A DNA stretch of 64,000 bases, from assembly GCA_029204225.1 (NCBI GenBank), contig CM055099.1, positions 48,534,141 to 48,598,140 of the forward strand. Reading direction: 5' to 3'. The stretch is from Diphasiastrum complanatum. Lineage: Eukaryota; Streptophyta; Lycopodiopsida; Lycopodiales; Lycopodiaceae. The notes below the pieces were generated by a model, which did no database searches, had not been told where the DNA came from, and worked only from the letters and a program-made list of their open reading frames with translations. Position 1 is the stretch's first letter, and every line of letters starts with the position of its first letter. Position numbers and translations under genes: made by a program. Of this stretch, positions 22,215 to 33,029 are shown one piece after another.

Positions 22215-23076
22215 TGATAAATTTTACAGTTTTTAGGACAATAATGATTGTACTTTACAATCATAGAGAGTTATTGGTTGCTTAATCAATGAATCTATCA
22301 AGTTCTACACATTAGATCTTGATCTAGATTCACTACACTTGGATTTAAGCAAGAGCAATGGATCAACACATCATTTTTTAGTGAGAGCGGCTTCACACGT
22401 GTGGAGTACTGTCCACTGTACGGACTGCACCTGAAACAACAAGTACAATGATACTAGATAGCAATCATGCATAAAAATCACAAGACAAATGACTAGAAAT
22501 CTCACAAAAGTGTAGAGTGCAAAAGTCTCATCAATTTTCTTAGCAAAATGATGATCCTTTTATGGATCAAGTACATCCATGAGTCTGGTACAGTCCAGCA
22601 GGCCTTCACACGTGTGAAGAGTGCCACATCACTCATATCTATCCATTTGATCCATCCTTGATCCTTATCCAATAGTTGACCTTCTAGAATATGACTAAAA
22701 TCCAAAAAGCTAGTCTCCTAGAATATAGGAATATTCCCTACAAAATAGGATCTAAGGAAAATGGTCAACTCTTATCTTCTAGTACTCTATACACACATGT
22801 GAACATCCACTTGCCATGTGGGAGCATTTACTCATGCACATGCAAGGAAAAGCTAATTTGTAGGTGACTAGTCAACTTGACTAAAAACTAGTCATTTCAT
22901 GTTCACACTAACTAGAATGATACAAAATCAATTTGGATATATACAAACATGAAAAGTACATCCTTTCACACATGGGAACATGCTCCACACGTGTGAAATC
23001 ATATCATCAACATATTCTAATGTTTGATCAATATTTACATGAACCAATGTCAAGTGAGAAGTGACAATTTTCAACA
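22215..23076 (-). repeat. 5' LTR of element B
   Basis: On minus this LTR lies upstream of the primer-binding site (22203-22214, TGGTATCAGAGC on minus). It holds CACACGTGTG at 22394, 22607 and 22986. Another copy lies in the leader at 22041-22050. Confidence 0.95.
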
Positions 23077-23081
23077 ATGAA

Positions 23082-23148
23082 ATCATAATCTATTGTTTCC
23101 CTCATCATTTCAAGTGTTTTAGGATCCTTATTTGCTGTAATTTTTACA
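23082..23148 (+). repeat. 3' LTR of element A, second part
   Basis: These 67 bp match the end of A's 5' LTR (11289-11355) up to TTTTTACA and complete the 682-bp LTR after the B insertion. GAACA follows at 23149-23153, closing the target duplication of A. Confidence 0.95.
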
Positions 23149-23153
23149 GAACA

Positions 23154-23178
23154 TTGAGAAGTCCTCCATCCATATGGT
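23154..23178 (-). pseudogene. Gene J exon sliver between elements A and C
   Basis: Only about 25 bp of host exon separates the TSD of A (23149-23153) from the TSD of C (23179-23183). On minus it reads in frame with the flanking exon parts at 29204-29265 and 10673 downward, contributing residues in the region DHMDGGLLNVPG. This shows that A and C landed in the same exon. Confidence 0.75.
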
Positions 23179-23183
23179 CCTTG

Positions 23184-23435
23184 AGTTAGAATTAAAGTAG
23201 AATCAGTGTGTTACTGTATTGTGGGTCCTATCAGTGGATAAGGATCTGTTGGCCTCGCCACGAGGCAAGTCGACAGGACATGCATCCCGCCAACGGCAAC
23301 CTGGGTCATGCATGGGTTGCCTGAGTGAACAACTATATGTATAGTGTAATTTTATTTTGAGAAAAACAGTTGCTATGTGAGCTTGCTGTGTAGAGTGTTT
23401 TCTATCTGTGTTCATGTGCAAAGCAAATTCTAAGT
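23184..23435 (+). repeat. 5' LTR of element C
   Basis: 252 bp, preceded by TSD CCTTG and followed directly by the primer-binding site. The start could be shifted by one or two bases because the terminal dinucleotides are not canonical. Confidence 0.85.
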
Positions 23436-23447
23436 TGGTATCAGAGC

Positions 23448-24748
23448 CGTACAGGGAGTGTACACAGTACAACATCGTCGTTGAAGAGAGCTTCGGGAGG
23501 ACTGTATTCTGAGAGTTTGGGGTTTACGGCGGGTTGAAGACGGAAAGAGAAGCACTGGTGCACGGTTCTAGTTTATAGAGGCTTGCTAAGCTTAGTAGAG
23601 GGATTATTAGCCTGTGCACAGCATCAGACATGGAAAAAATTTGGTGAAAAATTGATAATTTTGAAGCCAGCTGAAAATTGAAACCGGGTTTGGGGTTACG
23701 AATTTTATACATAACTGGTGATTTCTTCGCTGTTTGTGCACCGTTTTGGATGCCGTAAGGATAGGAAGGAAGCTAATCACATTGTCACTCATCCATGGAG
23801 AGATTCTGAGGTTTATGTCAAAGATTTGTCTCCAGACAGTTAACCTAGCAGATTTGTGGTAAAAGGTTAAAAAAGCCACTTTGTCAAGTTGAACTAAAAT
23901 CACCGTTTCTCCACAGAATTTCTTGAGTGAACACTCTATAGACTTGGAATCAGTAGGGCAACCCTGCTCCAGGCCTCAGATCGTGCTCAAATCGATTCAC
24001 AGGCGAGTTAGATCAAACAAAAATCAGTGTGGGGAGGTGCGACCGCAGACAGGGAGGTCGCGGACTGTTCGTGCGTGGAACCAGAGTGAGAGCGTAGCGT
24101 TTCGAAGTAGACAGTGTCTACAAGACTCTCCATTGGTCAACAAAAGTGTTCAGATCCGTTGGATAGAGGAGTTACAAGATCGACGGCTCAGATTGTGCTA
24201 CCCAGAAGGGATATCCACAGTTGGATCAGATTCAACCATTGGATGGAGTCTGAAGGGTTGTTGAAAAGGGCCCTGAAGAAGTGAAGTGCATTTTAGCCTT
24301 CAACTTCATTAAAAATCTTCATACTGAAATTGGAGTTGGGTCCTTTCACAAGTGAAGAGTGAAGTTTCTTCAAGGTGAAGAAACAGTTCAAAAACTAGAA
24401 AAGTCCCTATTTTTGGGTCCTTTGCCTATTTTGACCCAAATGAAAGGCTATAACCTCCAAACGAAGGGCACCCAACTGTACCTGCAAGTACGGTACAACA
24501 AAATAGAGTGATTGCAATGGAGAAAGTGTTTGGGTAACTGATTTCACCATTCCACTAGGCACGTTGTTGGGAGTTGACGACTGAGTGCATTTCGAAAGGC
24601 AATGTCGATTTGGCTTTCAAATTGGTGGAAAAGCGGCACGTGGCCTGGAAAGGAAAAAAGTGCAGGTCATTATTTTCAACTTCTGATATCACTGTTGGCC
24701 TCGGCATACTGTTTTTAGCCTACGATAGAAGTTTCAAGCAGTTTTGCG
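23448..24748 (+). mobile_element. Leader of element C
   Basis: Non-coding leader between the primer-binding site and the gag start. It holds several short open frames on both strands but nothing with recognisable homology. Confidence 0.6.
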
Positions 24749-27700
24749 ATGGCAAACTTGGGAGAGTCCATTTTGAGTGAAAGTAGCAAATTGGACGGGA
24801 TTTCTAACTATGCAGTGTGAAAATTCAAAATGAAAAACATACTGATGCAGAAAGACGTGTGGGAAGTTGTCACAGGTGATGAGAGAAGGCCGTCAAATGA
24901 AGCAGATATCAAAGTGTTTGACAAAACGATGAGGAAAGCTTTGACCTTCATTAACTTGTCAGTGAATGATCACATCATTACCCACATTTGTGATTCTGTT
25001 ACACCCAGACATGCATGGGATGTGCTAAAGGAGTAGTTCGAGATGTCAAATCCATCAAGAATCATGTTTCTGAAGTCAAAGTTGAATAGTGCCCGCATGG
25101 AACAAGGAGAGCACATTCAGACGTACATGACCAGAATCAAGACAATGAGAGATGAACTACATTCTATTGGTGAGCGCATACATGATGTGGAGTTGGTGCA
25201 CAATGCATTGTGCGGCATTGCAGAATCCTATCAGATGTTTATGAGTGGAATAGCATCAAGAGAAAGATTGCCAACCTTTGACGAGCTCACAGGAATCTTG
25301 ATGCAAGAAGAGCAATGTAGGGAAATGGTGAAAGCTAGATGTCAAAATACTGACGATCAGGCACTTGCGACACGTCAAAAACAAGGCAAGGGCAAGGGCA
25401 AGAAGAAGTCTGAGCAGCAATTTGCCAAGTCTTAGGAGGACGAGGGATCTTCCAGTTAAACTAATAAGAAAGACAAGTGCTTCCATTGTGGTAAAAAGGG
25501 CCATTGGAAGAGTGAATGTCGCAAATTCCTGGCGGAACAAGGCAAGGGGAAACCAAAACAAGCAAGTAACCTTGTCGATGAGGGTGAGATTGAAGACTCT
25601 AGCATTTTCATATCTGCATTGTCATCTAATCAAGATGATCAAGCATGGTATATTGACTTGGGAGCCACAAGACACATGACAGGTAACAAGAATTGGTTCA
25701 GTAGTTTGAAAGTGTTGGATAATGGAACATCTATCTCACAAGCAAATGGTGAGGTGTGCAAGATCAAGGGGATAGGCACCGTTTCAATCCAACTACCTGA
25801 TGGCAAAAGTAGGATGATTAGGGAGGTACTTTACGTACCAGGTTTGAAGAAAAATCTACTTTCTATTGGAGTCATTACTAATCAAAAGTTGAAAGTAGAA
25901 TTTGCCCATGATTGTTGCTTTGTGAAGGATGTGAACCAAAAGTTCAAAGTTATTGCGGATGGAGTAAGAGAGCCCAATACAAAATTGTACAGGTTGAATG
26001 CTACAATTAAGGGGCAACATGGACTTGTATCATCCATTCCATTGCAAACTGAGTTGTGGCATAAGAGGCTTGGTCACTTGAACTTGGGAAGCCTCAATTT
26101 GATGAAAAAATTGGAGATGGTAACAGGATTGCCTACCATAGAAGATCACTTGAAATCGATGTGCGAATCTTATGTATATGGGAAGCAGCATCGAGAGAAG
26201 TTCAATAAAGGGGGTGTTGCAAGAGCAAAGAACATCCTGGATTTAATCCACATGGATTTATGCAGGCCTATGAGGACCATGTCCTTAGGTAAAGCCTTCT
26301 ATTTCATGACCTTTATTGATGATATGTCACGTAAGACGTGGATATACTTCTTGAAGAAGAAATCAGATGCATTTGATAACTTCAAGAGCTTCAAAGCATT
26401 GGTCAAAAATCAGACAAGTAGGAAGATCAAAGTCCTAAGATCAGATAGTGGAGGTGAGTACAGGTCTAATGACTTCAATGATCTTTGTGATCAATGTGAG
26501 ATTAAAAGACAATTTATGCAAGCTCATACTCCTGCTCTCAATGGTGTAGCTGAGCGCAAGAATCGTACAATTGTGGAAAGTGCCAGATCTATGCTAGCTG
26601 AGATGAAACTACCAAGAGATTTTTGGTCAGAAGCATGTAGCACGGCAGTCTATCTTCAAAATAGAAGTCCTACCATTGCCATACCAAAGATAACACCTGA
26701 GGAAGCATTCACGAAGAAGAAGCCAAAGGTGAACCACTTGCGAATCTTTGGATGTAAGGCCTTTGTACACATTCCTAAGGAAGAGAGACGTAAACTTGAT
26801 GTATAAGCTATCAAGTGCATATTCCTAGGATATGATGATCGTGTGAAAGGCTATAGATTTTTTGATGCGGTGGAAAACAAAATCCATATAAGCCGTGATG
26901 TTATCTTTGATGAATCCAAGATGTATGAAGACGAGGATGCTGAGAAGATAGACACATCCACTGGGGAAGATGGTATATTGAGGATACCACCTGATGATGA
27001 TCCATTCATTGACCTTCCGAGTGATGAACGTGAGGATACATCTCAAGATACAACTACTCAACCTCAAGAGACAGGTTGGAGAGGTAGGGACAAACCTTTT
27101 GGTGCAAGAAGGATTGAAGTTACAGGTGACAAACGCAAGGAGAAGGATGTACCATGGGATACATTTTCACCAGGAAGCCGATCACCTGATAGGAAGCTCC
27201 CTAAGTGGTTTGAGAGATTGTTGGAGAGCCGCGACATAGATGACTTTCCAAGATCATCTAGCCAGGGAGAGCTATGAAGATCAACAAGAGAGAAGACACT
27301 ACCTGAAAGGTATGAAGCAAATTATGCTCTCTTATCTAGCATTATTCAAAGCAAAGAACCTTCGACTTATGGTGAAGTGAAGGATGATGACATTTGGGTC
27401 AAGACCATGGGAGAGGAGATGGAGTCAATTGCTAAGAATATCACATGGGACTTAGTAGAACCACCAGGTGGCAAAAAACCCATTGGTTGCAAATGGGTAT
27501 ACAGGACTAAGTATCATGCAGATGGAAGTATAGCAAAGCACAAGGCAAGATTGGTGATCAAAGGGTATGCACAAAGTAAAGGCATCGACTATGAGAAGAC
27601 CTTTGCCGCAGTTTGTAAGTGGAATACTCTACGTCTACTTGTTGCTTTAGCTTCACATTTTGGTTGGCCTTTGCATCAGATGGATGTGAAATCTGCTTTT

Positions 27701-28898
27701 CTAAATGGTGAGTTAGAAGAAGAAGTGTTCATGGATCAACCTAAAGGCTTTGTAGCGAAGGGACAGGAAAATAAAGTATGTCGCTTGAAGAAAGCGTTTT
27801 ATGGTCTTAAACAAGCACCACGTGCATGGTATAGTAGGATTGATGCCTACTTTCATTCAAAGGGGATGGTGAGAACACATTCTGATCCAAATCTATATGT
27901 CTTATGCTTTGATGGTATGGTTGCTTTGATTGCTCTTTATGTTGATGACTTGATTATTACAGGGAATAATCAAGAGACGATAGACATGATCAAATTCCAG
28001 ATGACAGATCTCAGCCTGATGCATTACGGCCTTGGAGTAGAAGTGTGGCAAAAAGGACATGAAGTGGGTTTAACACAGGTGAAGTATGTCAAAGAGTTGT
28101 TGCACAGGTCTAGGTTGTAGGATTGCAAACCAGTAAACACTCCTATTGAACCAAGTAAAAAGCTTTCTAAGCTTGATGAGTCATAGTCATTTGATGTTAC
28201 GCTGTATAGACAGTTAGTAGGGAGCTTGATTTACCTTACCACGACTAGACCATATATATGCTATGTTGTTGGCATTGTAAGTCAGTTTATGGCAGCACCT
28301 ACGAAAATGCACTGGAAGGCAGCTAAATGCATTTTGCATTATGTGAAAGGCACTTCAGAGTATGGCTTGATTTACAGGAAGCATGATGGTTTACCTGAGT
28401 TGTGTGACTATGTGGATGCGGATTGGGGAGGTGACTATGATGATCATAGATCCACCATAGGGTATGTATTCCAGTTTTGTGGTAGTTTTTTTTCTTGGTC
28501 TAGTAAGAAGCAAAGTACAATTGCTCTTTCCACCACAGAAGGAGTATAAGGCAATGTGTAGTGCAACACATGAAGCTATATGGTTGAGACAAATCTTGGA
28601 AGAAATTGGCATGAAGCAGAAAAATCCCACGACTTTACATAGCGACAGTCAGAGTGACATTTAGCTAGCAAAGAATCTAGTGTTCCATGCGAGAACTAAA
28701 CACATTGAGATTCAGTATCACTTTATACGTGAGAGGCTGCTGAGTCATGAAATTCATGTTGTTCATTGTACCACAGAAGAACAACTAGCTGATATTTTCA
28801 CTAAGCCACTTACTGGAGAGAAAAGTTTGATAAGTTTAGATCAAAGCTTTCTGTACTTAAAGTTTGTTGACTTTAAAGCTATGTATATGACTGTATAA
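24749..28898 (+). pseudogene. Gag-pol of element C, interrupted by stops and a frameshift
   Basis: The frame starts MANLGESILSES at 24749 and meets a TGA where a Trp is expected (24818-24820). Other interruptions are a TAG at 25034-25036, a stop ending the gag piece at 25435, stops near 26804, 27277, 28118 and 28186, and a small deletion near 28543 that shifts the RNase H frame. Recognisable parts in order are: gag; zinc knuckle CFHCGKKGHWKSEC (about 25478); protease with DLGATRH instead of DSGASSH; integrase (HKRLGH, RSDSGGEY, NGVAERKNRT); RT with HKARLVIKGYAQ, YGLKQAPRAWY and YVDD; and RNase H ending HARTKHIEI. The sequence differs clearly from A, B and E, so it is a separate copia lineage. 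It is not functional as it stands. Confidence 0.92.
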
Positions 28899-28924
28899 AA
28901 AGTAGACTCTACTTTAAGGGAGAG

Positions 28925-29198
28925 AGTTAGAATTAAAGTAGAATCATTGTGTTACTATACTGTGGGTCCTATCAGTGGATAAGGATCAGTTGGCCTCGCC
29001 ATGAGGCACGTCGATGGGACACGCGTCCCGCCAACGACAACCTGGGTCATGCATGGGTTGCCTGAGTGAACAATTATATGTATAGTGTAATTTCATTTTG
29101 AGAAAAACAGTTGCTATGTGAGCTTGCTGTGTAGAGTGTTTTCTGTCTGTGTTACTATGTAGCATGATCTCTGTTCCTGTGCAAAGAAAATTCTAAGT
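28925..29198 (+). repeat. 3' LTR of element C
   Basis: 274 bp, with the extra block of about 22 bp near 29153-29174 relative to the 5' LTR. It ends AATTCTAAGT, and the TSD CCTTG follows at 29199-29203. Confidence 0.85.
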
Positions 29199-29203
29199 CC
29201 TTG

Positions 29204-30403
29204 ATGATCCTAGGATAAGATGTCGAGAATATCCATGATAATATATCATGATCCTCCTTCAGCACCTGTCCAAAGAATTAATCAGATTTAGTTTACAATA
29301 AATCAATACTATTCAATGAATGTAATGTAATAATGAGGCTAGTTACCTGAAACGCTGCCAACCACCCTACATCATTTTCTGACTGGACACTGAATCTGAA
29401 ACCTTCTTGGTCCTTTGTTTGTGATAGAGCACCATTCATAAGAGTTATACTAACCCTCTCCATCTTCTACTATTTCACAATTTCTGACTCATCTAACTTA
29501 AGTACTATGACCTTCATAGGTTATATCATAGAATGCGACGATGTATCTCAACAAGTAATTTAGATCAACAAATAAGTTGTTTGATGAATTATAGAATATC
29601 GATCTTCCATCAGTTTCATACACCTCCTCAATATGAAATGGAATTCCAGTGATCTTATGCATACCTATGTTTAATGTATCTCTCTCTTTCTTCAAGTGAT
29701 ATGTCCTTGGGATTGGGACTTTTCTAATTCGAACTTGCTTAAAAGCTTCTCTAATTAGTTTAAATATTGTTGCATATGCTTCCCTTCCTATACCTGCAAA
29801 ATCACAAGCATCCTGAACTATAGTCTTATCTAAAAAAAATTTAATGTCCACCATCAAAGACTCTATTATTTTACACTTTACATTTGAACTCCTATTGTTC
29901 ATCATGATACACTCAGTGGATGTGCTTGTCAATATTGTGCCCAATGACATTCCTACTGAAGCATTGTCTTTAATATTCCGAGGAGCTACTAATGCAGATC
30001 TGCAAAAAAAACATATAGCTAACAGAATATCACCATAGCTGAAATTAAATCCAAATGTCATTGAAAAACCTACAAAAATCAGAATATGCTTACTTGAATG
30101 CGCGGATCCTTCTATTTCGATAACCTCCTTTTGAAAGCGTTTGAATATCCTTGCAACTTTGTCGCTTTTGCTACTTACTTTTAGCCTTCTTCTTTGCCAA
30201 TTCCACATCCTTCAATAATTGTAAGTTTTCAATACGAATAGATTGTAAGATTGATTGCATTTATTTTTTTTAAGTTGTTCATTTTCTTCTAACGTCTTTT
30301 GGAGATGACAATCTCTATTCTGACAATAAGAGGATATCCAGATTAACTCACCTTCTAAAAAGTGAACTTTATTCATATAAATTTGTTTTCTATGGTTCTG
30401 CAA
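29204..30403 (-). pseudogene. Gene J, 5' exons
   Basis: Minus-strand exons can be followed by splice signals. The first runs from about 30400 down to 30094, ending before GTAAGC, in the frame that ends RNRRIRAF. An intron lies at 30093-30000 (acceptor TTTTTTTTGCAG). Exon 29999-29347 begins SALVAPRNIKDNASVG, includes HKITGIPFHIEEVYETDGR, and ends GWLAAFQ before GTAACT. An intron lies at 29346-29266 (acceptor TTTGGACAG). The next exon starts at 29265 with VLKEDHDILSWIFSTSYPR and continues across the C and A insertions. Defects are a stop in the first exon, a frameshift near 29515 and two adjacent TAG codons near 29460. The family is unknown. Confidence 0.55.
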
Positions 30404-31222
30404 TCTTTCACAATATCCTAGTAATCCACTATGCCCATTGCATATCCATGTAAGTAACTAAGTTATTGAGGAGAATGTGGGATGTGTCAAAGTGCTTGGA
30501 TCTTGTGGATATAATGTTCCATCTATCCACAAATCCAAGTTTTTTTTTTCCTTCTGCCTTGTAACGACTAATAATAATTTTTACTAGTCTTTCTTGTCTG
30601 TTAATGAATTTCATTTACTTTACTTATTTGTTATTGACTTTTGTTATCTTTTGTGATGTGTAGATAAGCTCAACATCTTATGTAGAGGAGGGTTCGGGTG
30701 AAGAAGTGCACCAACTATGATTGTATTAAGATTTTGTTTTTGTTATAAGAATGTTCATCATTTTATAAACACAAGTTAGGTAGCTCACATATAGTTTGTG
30801 TAATCTAGTATAAAAAAATTAACATTACAATTTACCAAACCATTTATATGTGAAGATTGATCACATACCTCATTTGCTTGTCTCCATCAAAAGCTCTTTC
30901 TTTTCAAAAGGCATCATCATTTTTATTCTACAAATAAATCAATCAAAGGCAAATCATTAAAGATTAGCAATAACTATCTTTTCTTTTTTGATGTCTAAGT
31001 TTATCTAATCTAGTGTTAAGATCAATACATATTGTACAAAATCCAGTGATTCAATCCCCACACAATTTAACAAACCATAAAATAAAATGACATGTGAATG
31101 CATCACTTAATCTCACAAAATTAACATTCAAATCTTCATAACACTACCCATATGATTATAATATCTTCTTCAAATCAAACACAAATAATATAATAATCAA
31201 CTATCAAGTGAATGTTAACCTA

Positions 31223-31224
<2 letters not shown>
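30404..31224. other. Intergenic, no gene recognised
   Basis: AT-rich sequence with short chance open frames only. It may include 5' sequence of gene J, but no splice-supported exon is visible. Confidence 0.4.

Positions 31225-31293
<69 letters not shown>
31225..31293. repeat. CT microsatellite
   Basis: An uninterrupted run of about 34 CT dinucleotides. The Arg-Glu and Leu-Ser open frames across it are artefacts of the repeat. Confidence 0.98.
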
Positions 31294-31296
<3 letters not shown>

Positions 31297-31413
31297 ACAA
31301 TACAATTGACGCATTGAGAAACACAAATCTCATTTTGTGCACTTTTTTTTTTTGCACAAAAAATTTCGCGTGGTACCACCACGCTACTGGAATTTTGCAA
31401 AATCTGATTCCTA

Positions 31414-31440
31414 GAAATTTGCCATGCCATGGCAAATTTC
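31414..31440. repeat. 27-bp palindrome
   Basis: Two perfect 13-bp arms, GAAATTTGCCATG and CATGGCAAATTTC, are separated by one base. No associated element was recognised. Confidence 0.85.
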
Positions 31441-32142
31441 CAAGAAACTCTTTAACAAAATTTGCCACGTGTGGCTGTGCATGCATTGGCACAGCGACGA
31501 AATTTGAATTCTAAAAGAATTCCACCATTTTTTGGCCGGAAAATGTGCCGGAGATGTCGGCCGGAAAATGTGTCGGCGTGGTTGTACCACGCGTCCGTTG
31601 CCACACGAATTGCCACGCGAAGAGGACTAGCTCCAAATTGACCTCGTCTTATGTGCGTGACAATATGCGTGGCAAATTGCCAATGTATGTAGTTGTGTAT
31701 TTTTATTTATTTACAAGAAATACCCTCAATAGACTACTTTCTTATGATGCAACTTTGGCAAATTGGATGGTCGACAATTCGATAATCAAAATCAGAAACT
31801 GAAGAATGCTTACACATATTTGGCCCCATCTCCCCGCCCGGGAAAACTTTTACGGACACCCAACCATGCAATCCCGATGCCCGACGCCCACAGCTCTTGG
31901 TGGGCCACGTTGTCTTGACGTCCACCACTGATCGTGGAGCAATGGCGTGCACGTGGTGCCAACGTGATCCCGAGGCCCAAAGCCCACCAATCATCATGGG
32001 CCACATGTATGCTCAGTGGCCATCGGCGCCCACGTCTTTCCAGACCCACCAGCGCCCTTGGCGCTCACACACTCAAGAAAATAAAGGCGATTTTTGGCTT
32101 ATATTTCCCATTGGGCAGAAGTCCCAGTTGCTTATGGGATAT

Positions 32143-32181
32143 AAAATGGTTGCCCGGTGATGGCGCCGGGGCAACCATTTT
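32143..32181. repeat. Hairpin with GC-rich stem
   Basis: Arm AAAATGGTTGCCCGG at 32143-32157 pairs with CCGGGGCAACCATTTT at 32166-32181 with a single bulged base. The loop is eight bases. Confidence 0.8.
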
Positions 32182-33029
32182 AATTTAAAAAAATAAAAAA
32201 GAATAGGTGCCGCAGGCAGCCAGGGAGTTGGTTGTCGGCACGGCATGCGCACATGCATTACTGCCTGTGCGCGATTTATCTTGAGGCCCAAGGACCCCGG
32301 GGAATATGGGCCCAGGGGGCCGTACATCCCGTGCGCACATGCATCTATCCCCATGGCAGTGTTCGGGGAACCTCTTTGGGGTTTCCCTCCAATATCCTAC
32401 ATTTTTTTAAAGTTATCGATTGTTAGTATTTTTTGCCTTCGAGATTCTGCATGTCATATCTTTTGCCAGCAGAATCCTACATATCTACATTCATAAATTA
32501 CTTTATCATCATCATAAACTTATGTAACCCAAGTTTTGTAAGGATCTTAAATTTCCTACATTTAAATTCTTGTAAGTTTTTCATGAAATTGATTTTTAAG
32601 GAAAGATGCCGGTTCCATTCTAGAGAGATGCAGCCTTCCATAAGGGTGGGACCCCAACCCACCAGAAAGAAGCACTTCCAAGACAAGAAATTAGCAGGAA
32701 AGCAAGAACAAGAAGAGCACACGACATTAGGCGCTGGCTCTGACAATTTAGACGTTTCTCTTATTAAATCTGCTGATGTATACTGTGTACTGCATTGGTG
32801 CGGCTCTCATACCTATAGAAGGCAAAGCAACTCACTCAAAGGACTGACCAACTAGACACTCATAGTACTCAATATAGTCGTTTGAGCTGGGAATTCAAGT
32901 TGCTGCTAGTAAATCTAAGTATCTTCAACATGTTTTAGATCTTTTTTTGTTGGATCTTGCATTCCTATATTGTTCTATTTCAACAGTTACATTTGAGATG
33001 ATGCTGTTCTTATGTAGTCGATGATCATC

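Larger units (their letters stand above)
16762..23076 (-). mobile_element. Copia retrotransposon B, intact, nested in A
   Basis: A complete minus-strand element flanked by TSD ATGAA (16757-16761 and 23077-23081). The LTRs are 16762-17623 and 22215-23076, each 862 bp, starting TGATAAATT and ending TTTTCAACA on plus (TG...CA). On minus, the primer-binding site is at 22203-22214, the leader at 21618-22202, gag-pol at 21617-17637, and a polypurine tract precedes the LTR at 17623. By eye the two LTRs differ at a single base (near 16824 against 22277). That, the uninterrupted frame and the nested position make this the youngest insertion in the window. Confidence 0.96.
10674..23148 (+). mobile_element. 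Copia retrotransposon A, split by nested element B
   Basis: A complete plus-strand Ty1/copia element with TSD GAACA. The 5' LTR is 10674-11355 (682 bp). The 3' LTR is cut in two by element B: 16147-16761 plus 23082-23148, again totalling 682 bp. The primer-binding site TGGTATCAGAGC is at 11356, the leader is 11368-12166, gag-pol is 12167-16132, and the polypurine tract GTGAGGAGGAG precedes 16147. The two LTRs differ at few positions; I see two, near 10818-10835 against 16291-16308. A is inserted in an exon of gene J. Confidence 0.95.
23184..29198 (+). mobile_element. Copia retrotransposon C, older and broken
   Basis: Flanked by CCTTG at 23179-23183 and 29199-29203. The LTRs are short: 23184-23435 (252 bp) and 28925-29198 (274 bp). 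They differ at many positions, several of them CG-to-TG or CA changes, and by a block of about 22 bp near 29153-29174 present only in the 3' copy. The termini are inverted (GTTAGAATT ... AATTCTAA) rather than TG...CA. The primer-binding site TGGTATCAGAGC starts at 23436, and a purine run AAGGGAGAG precedes the 3' LTR. The internal region is a single decayed gag-pol frame. LTR divergence makes it clearly older than A and B. Confidence 0.9.
31294..33029. other. Intergenic with GC-rich hairpins
   Basis: There is no supportable gene. From about 31360 to 32400 the base composition turns GC-richer than the flanks and is rich in short inverted repeats, for example 31414-31440 and 32143-32181. The stretch could be a degraded non-coding mobile element, but no terminal repeats were found. 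32400-33029 is AT-rich and includes the 3' flank of the NPF transporter gene. Confidence 0.4.

Noticed and set aside
23923-24264. A 113-codon ORF in the leader of element C
   Set aside because: It has no recognisable motif and lies upstream of gag in an untranslated leader.
31212-31514. Open frames of Leu-Ser and Arg-Glu repeats
   Set aside because: They are translations of the CT microsatellite and have no other support.
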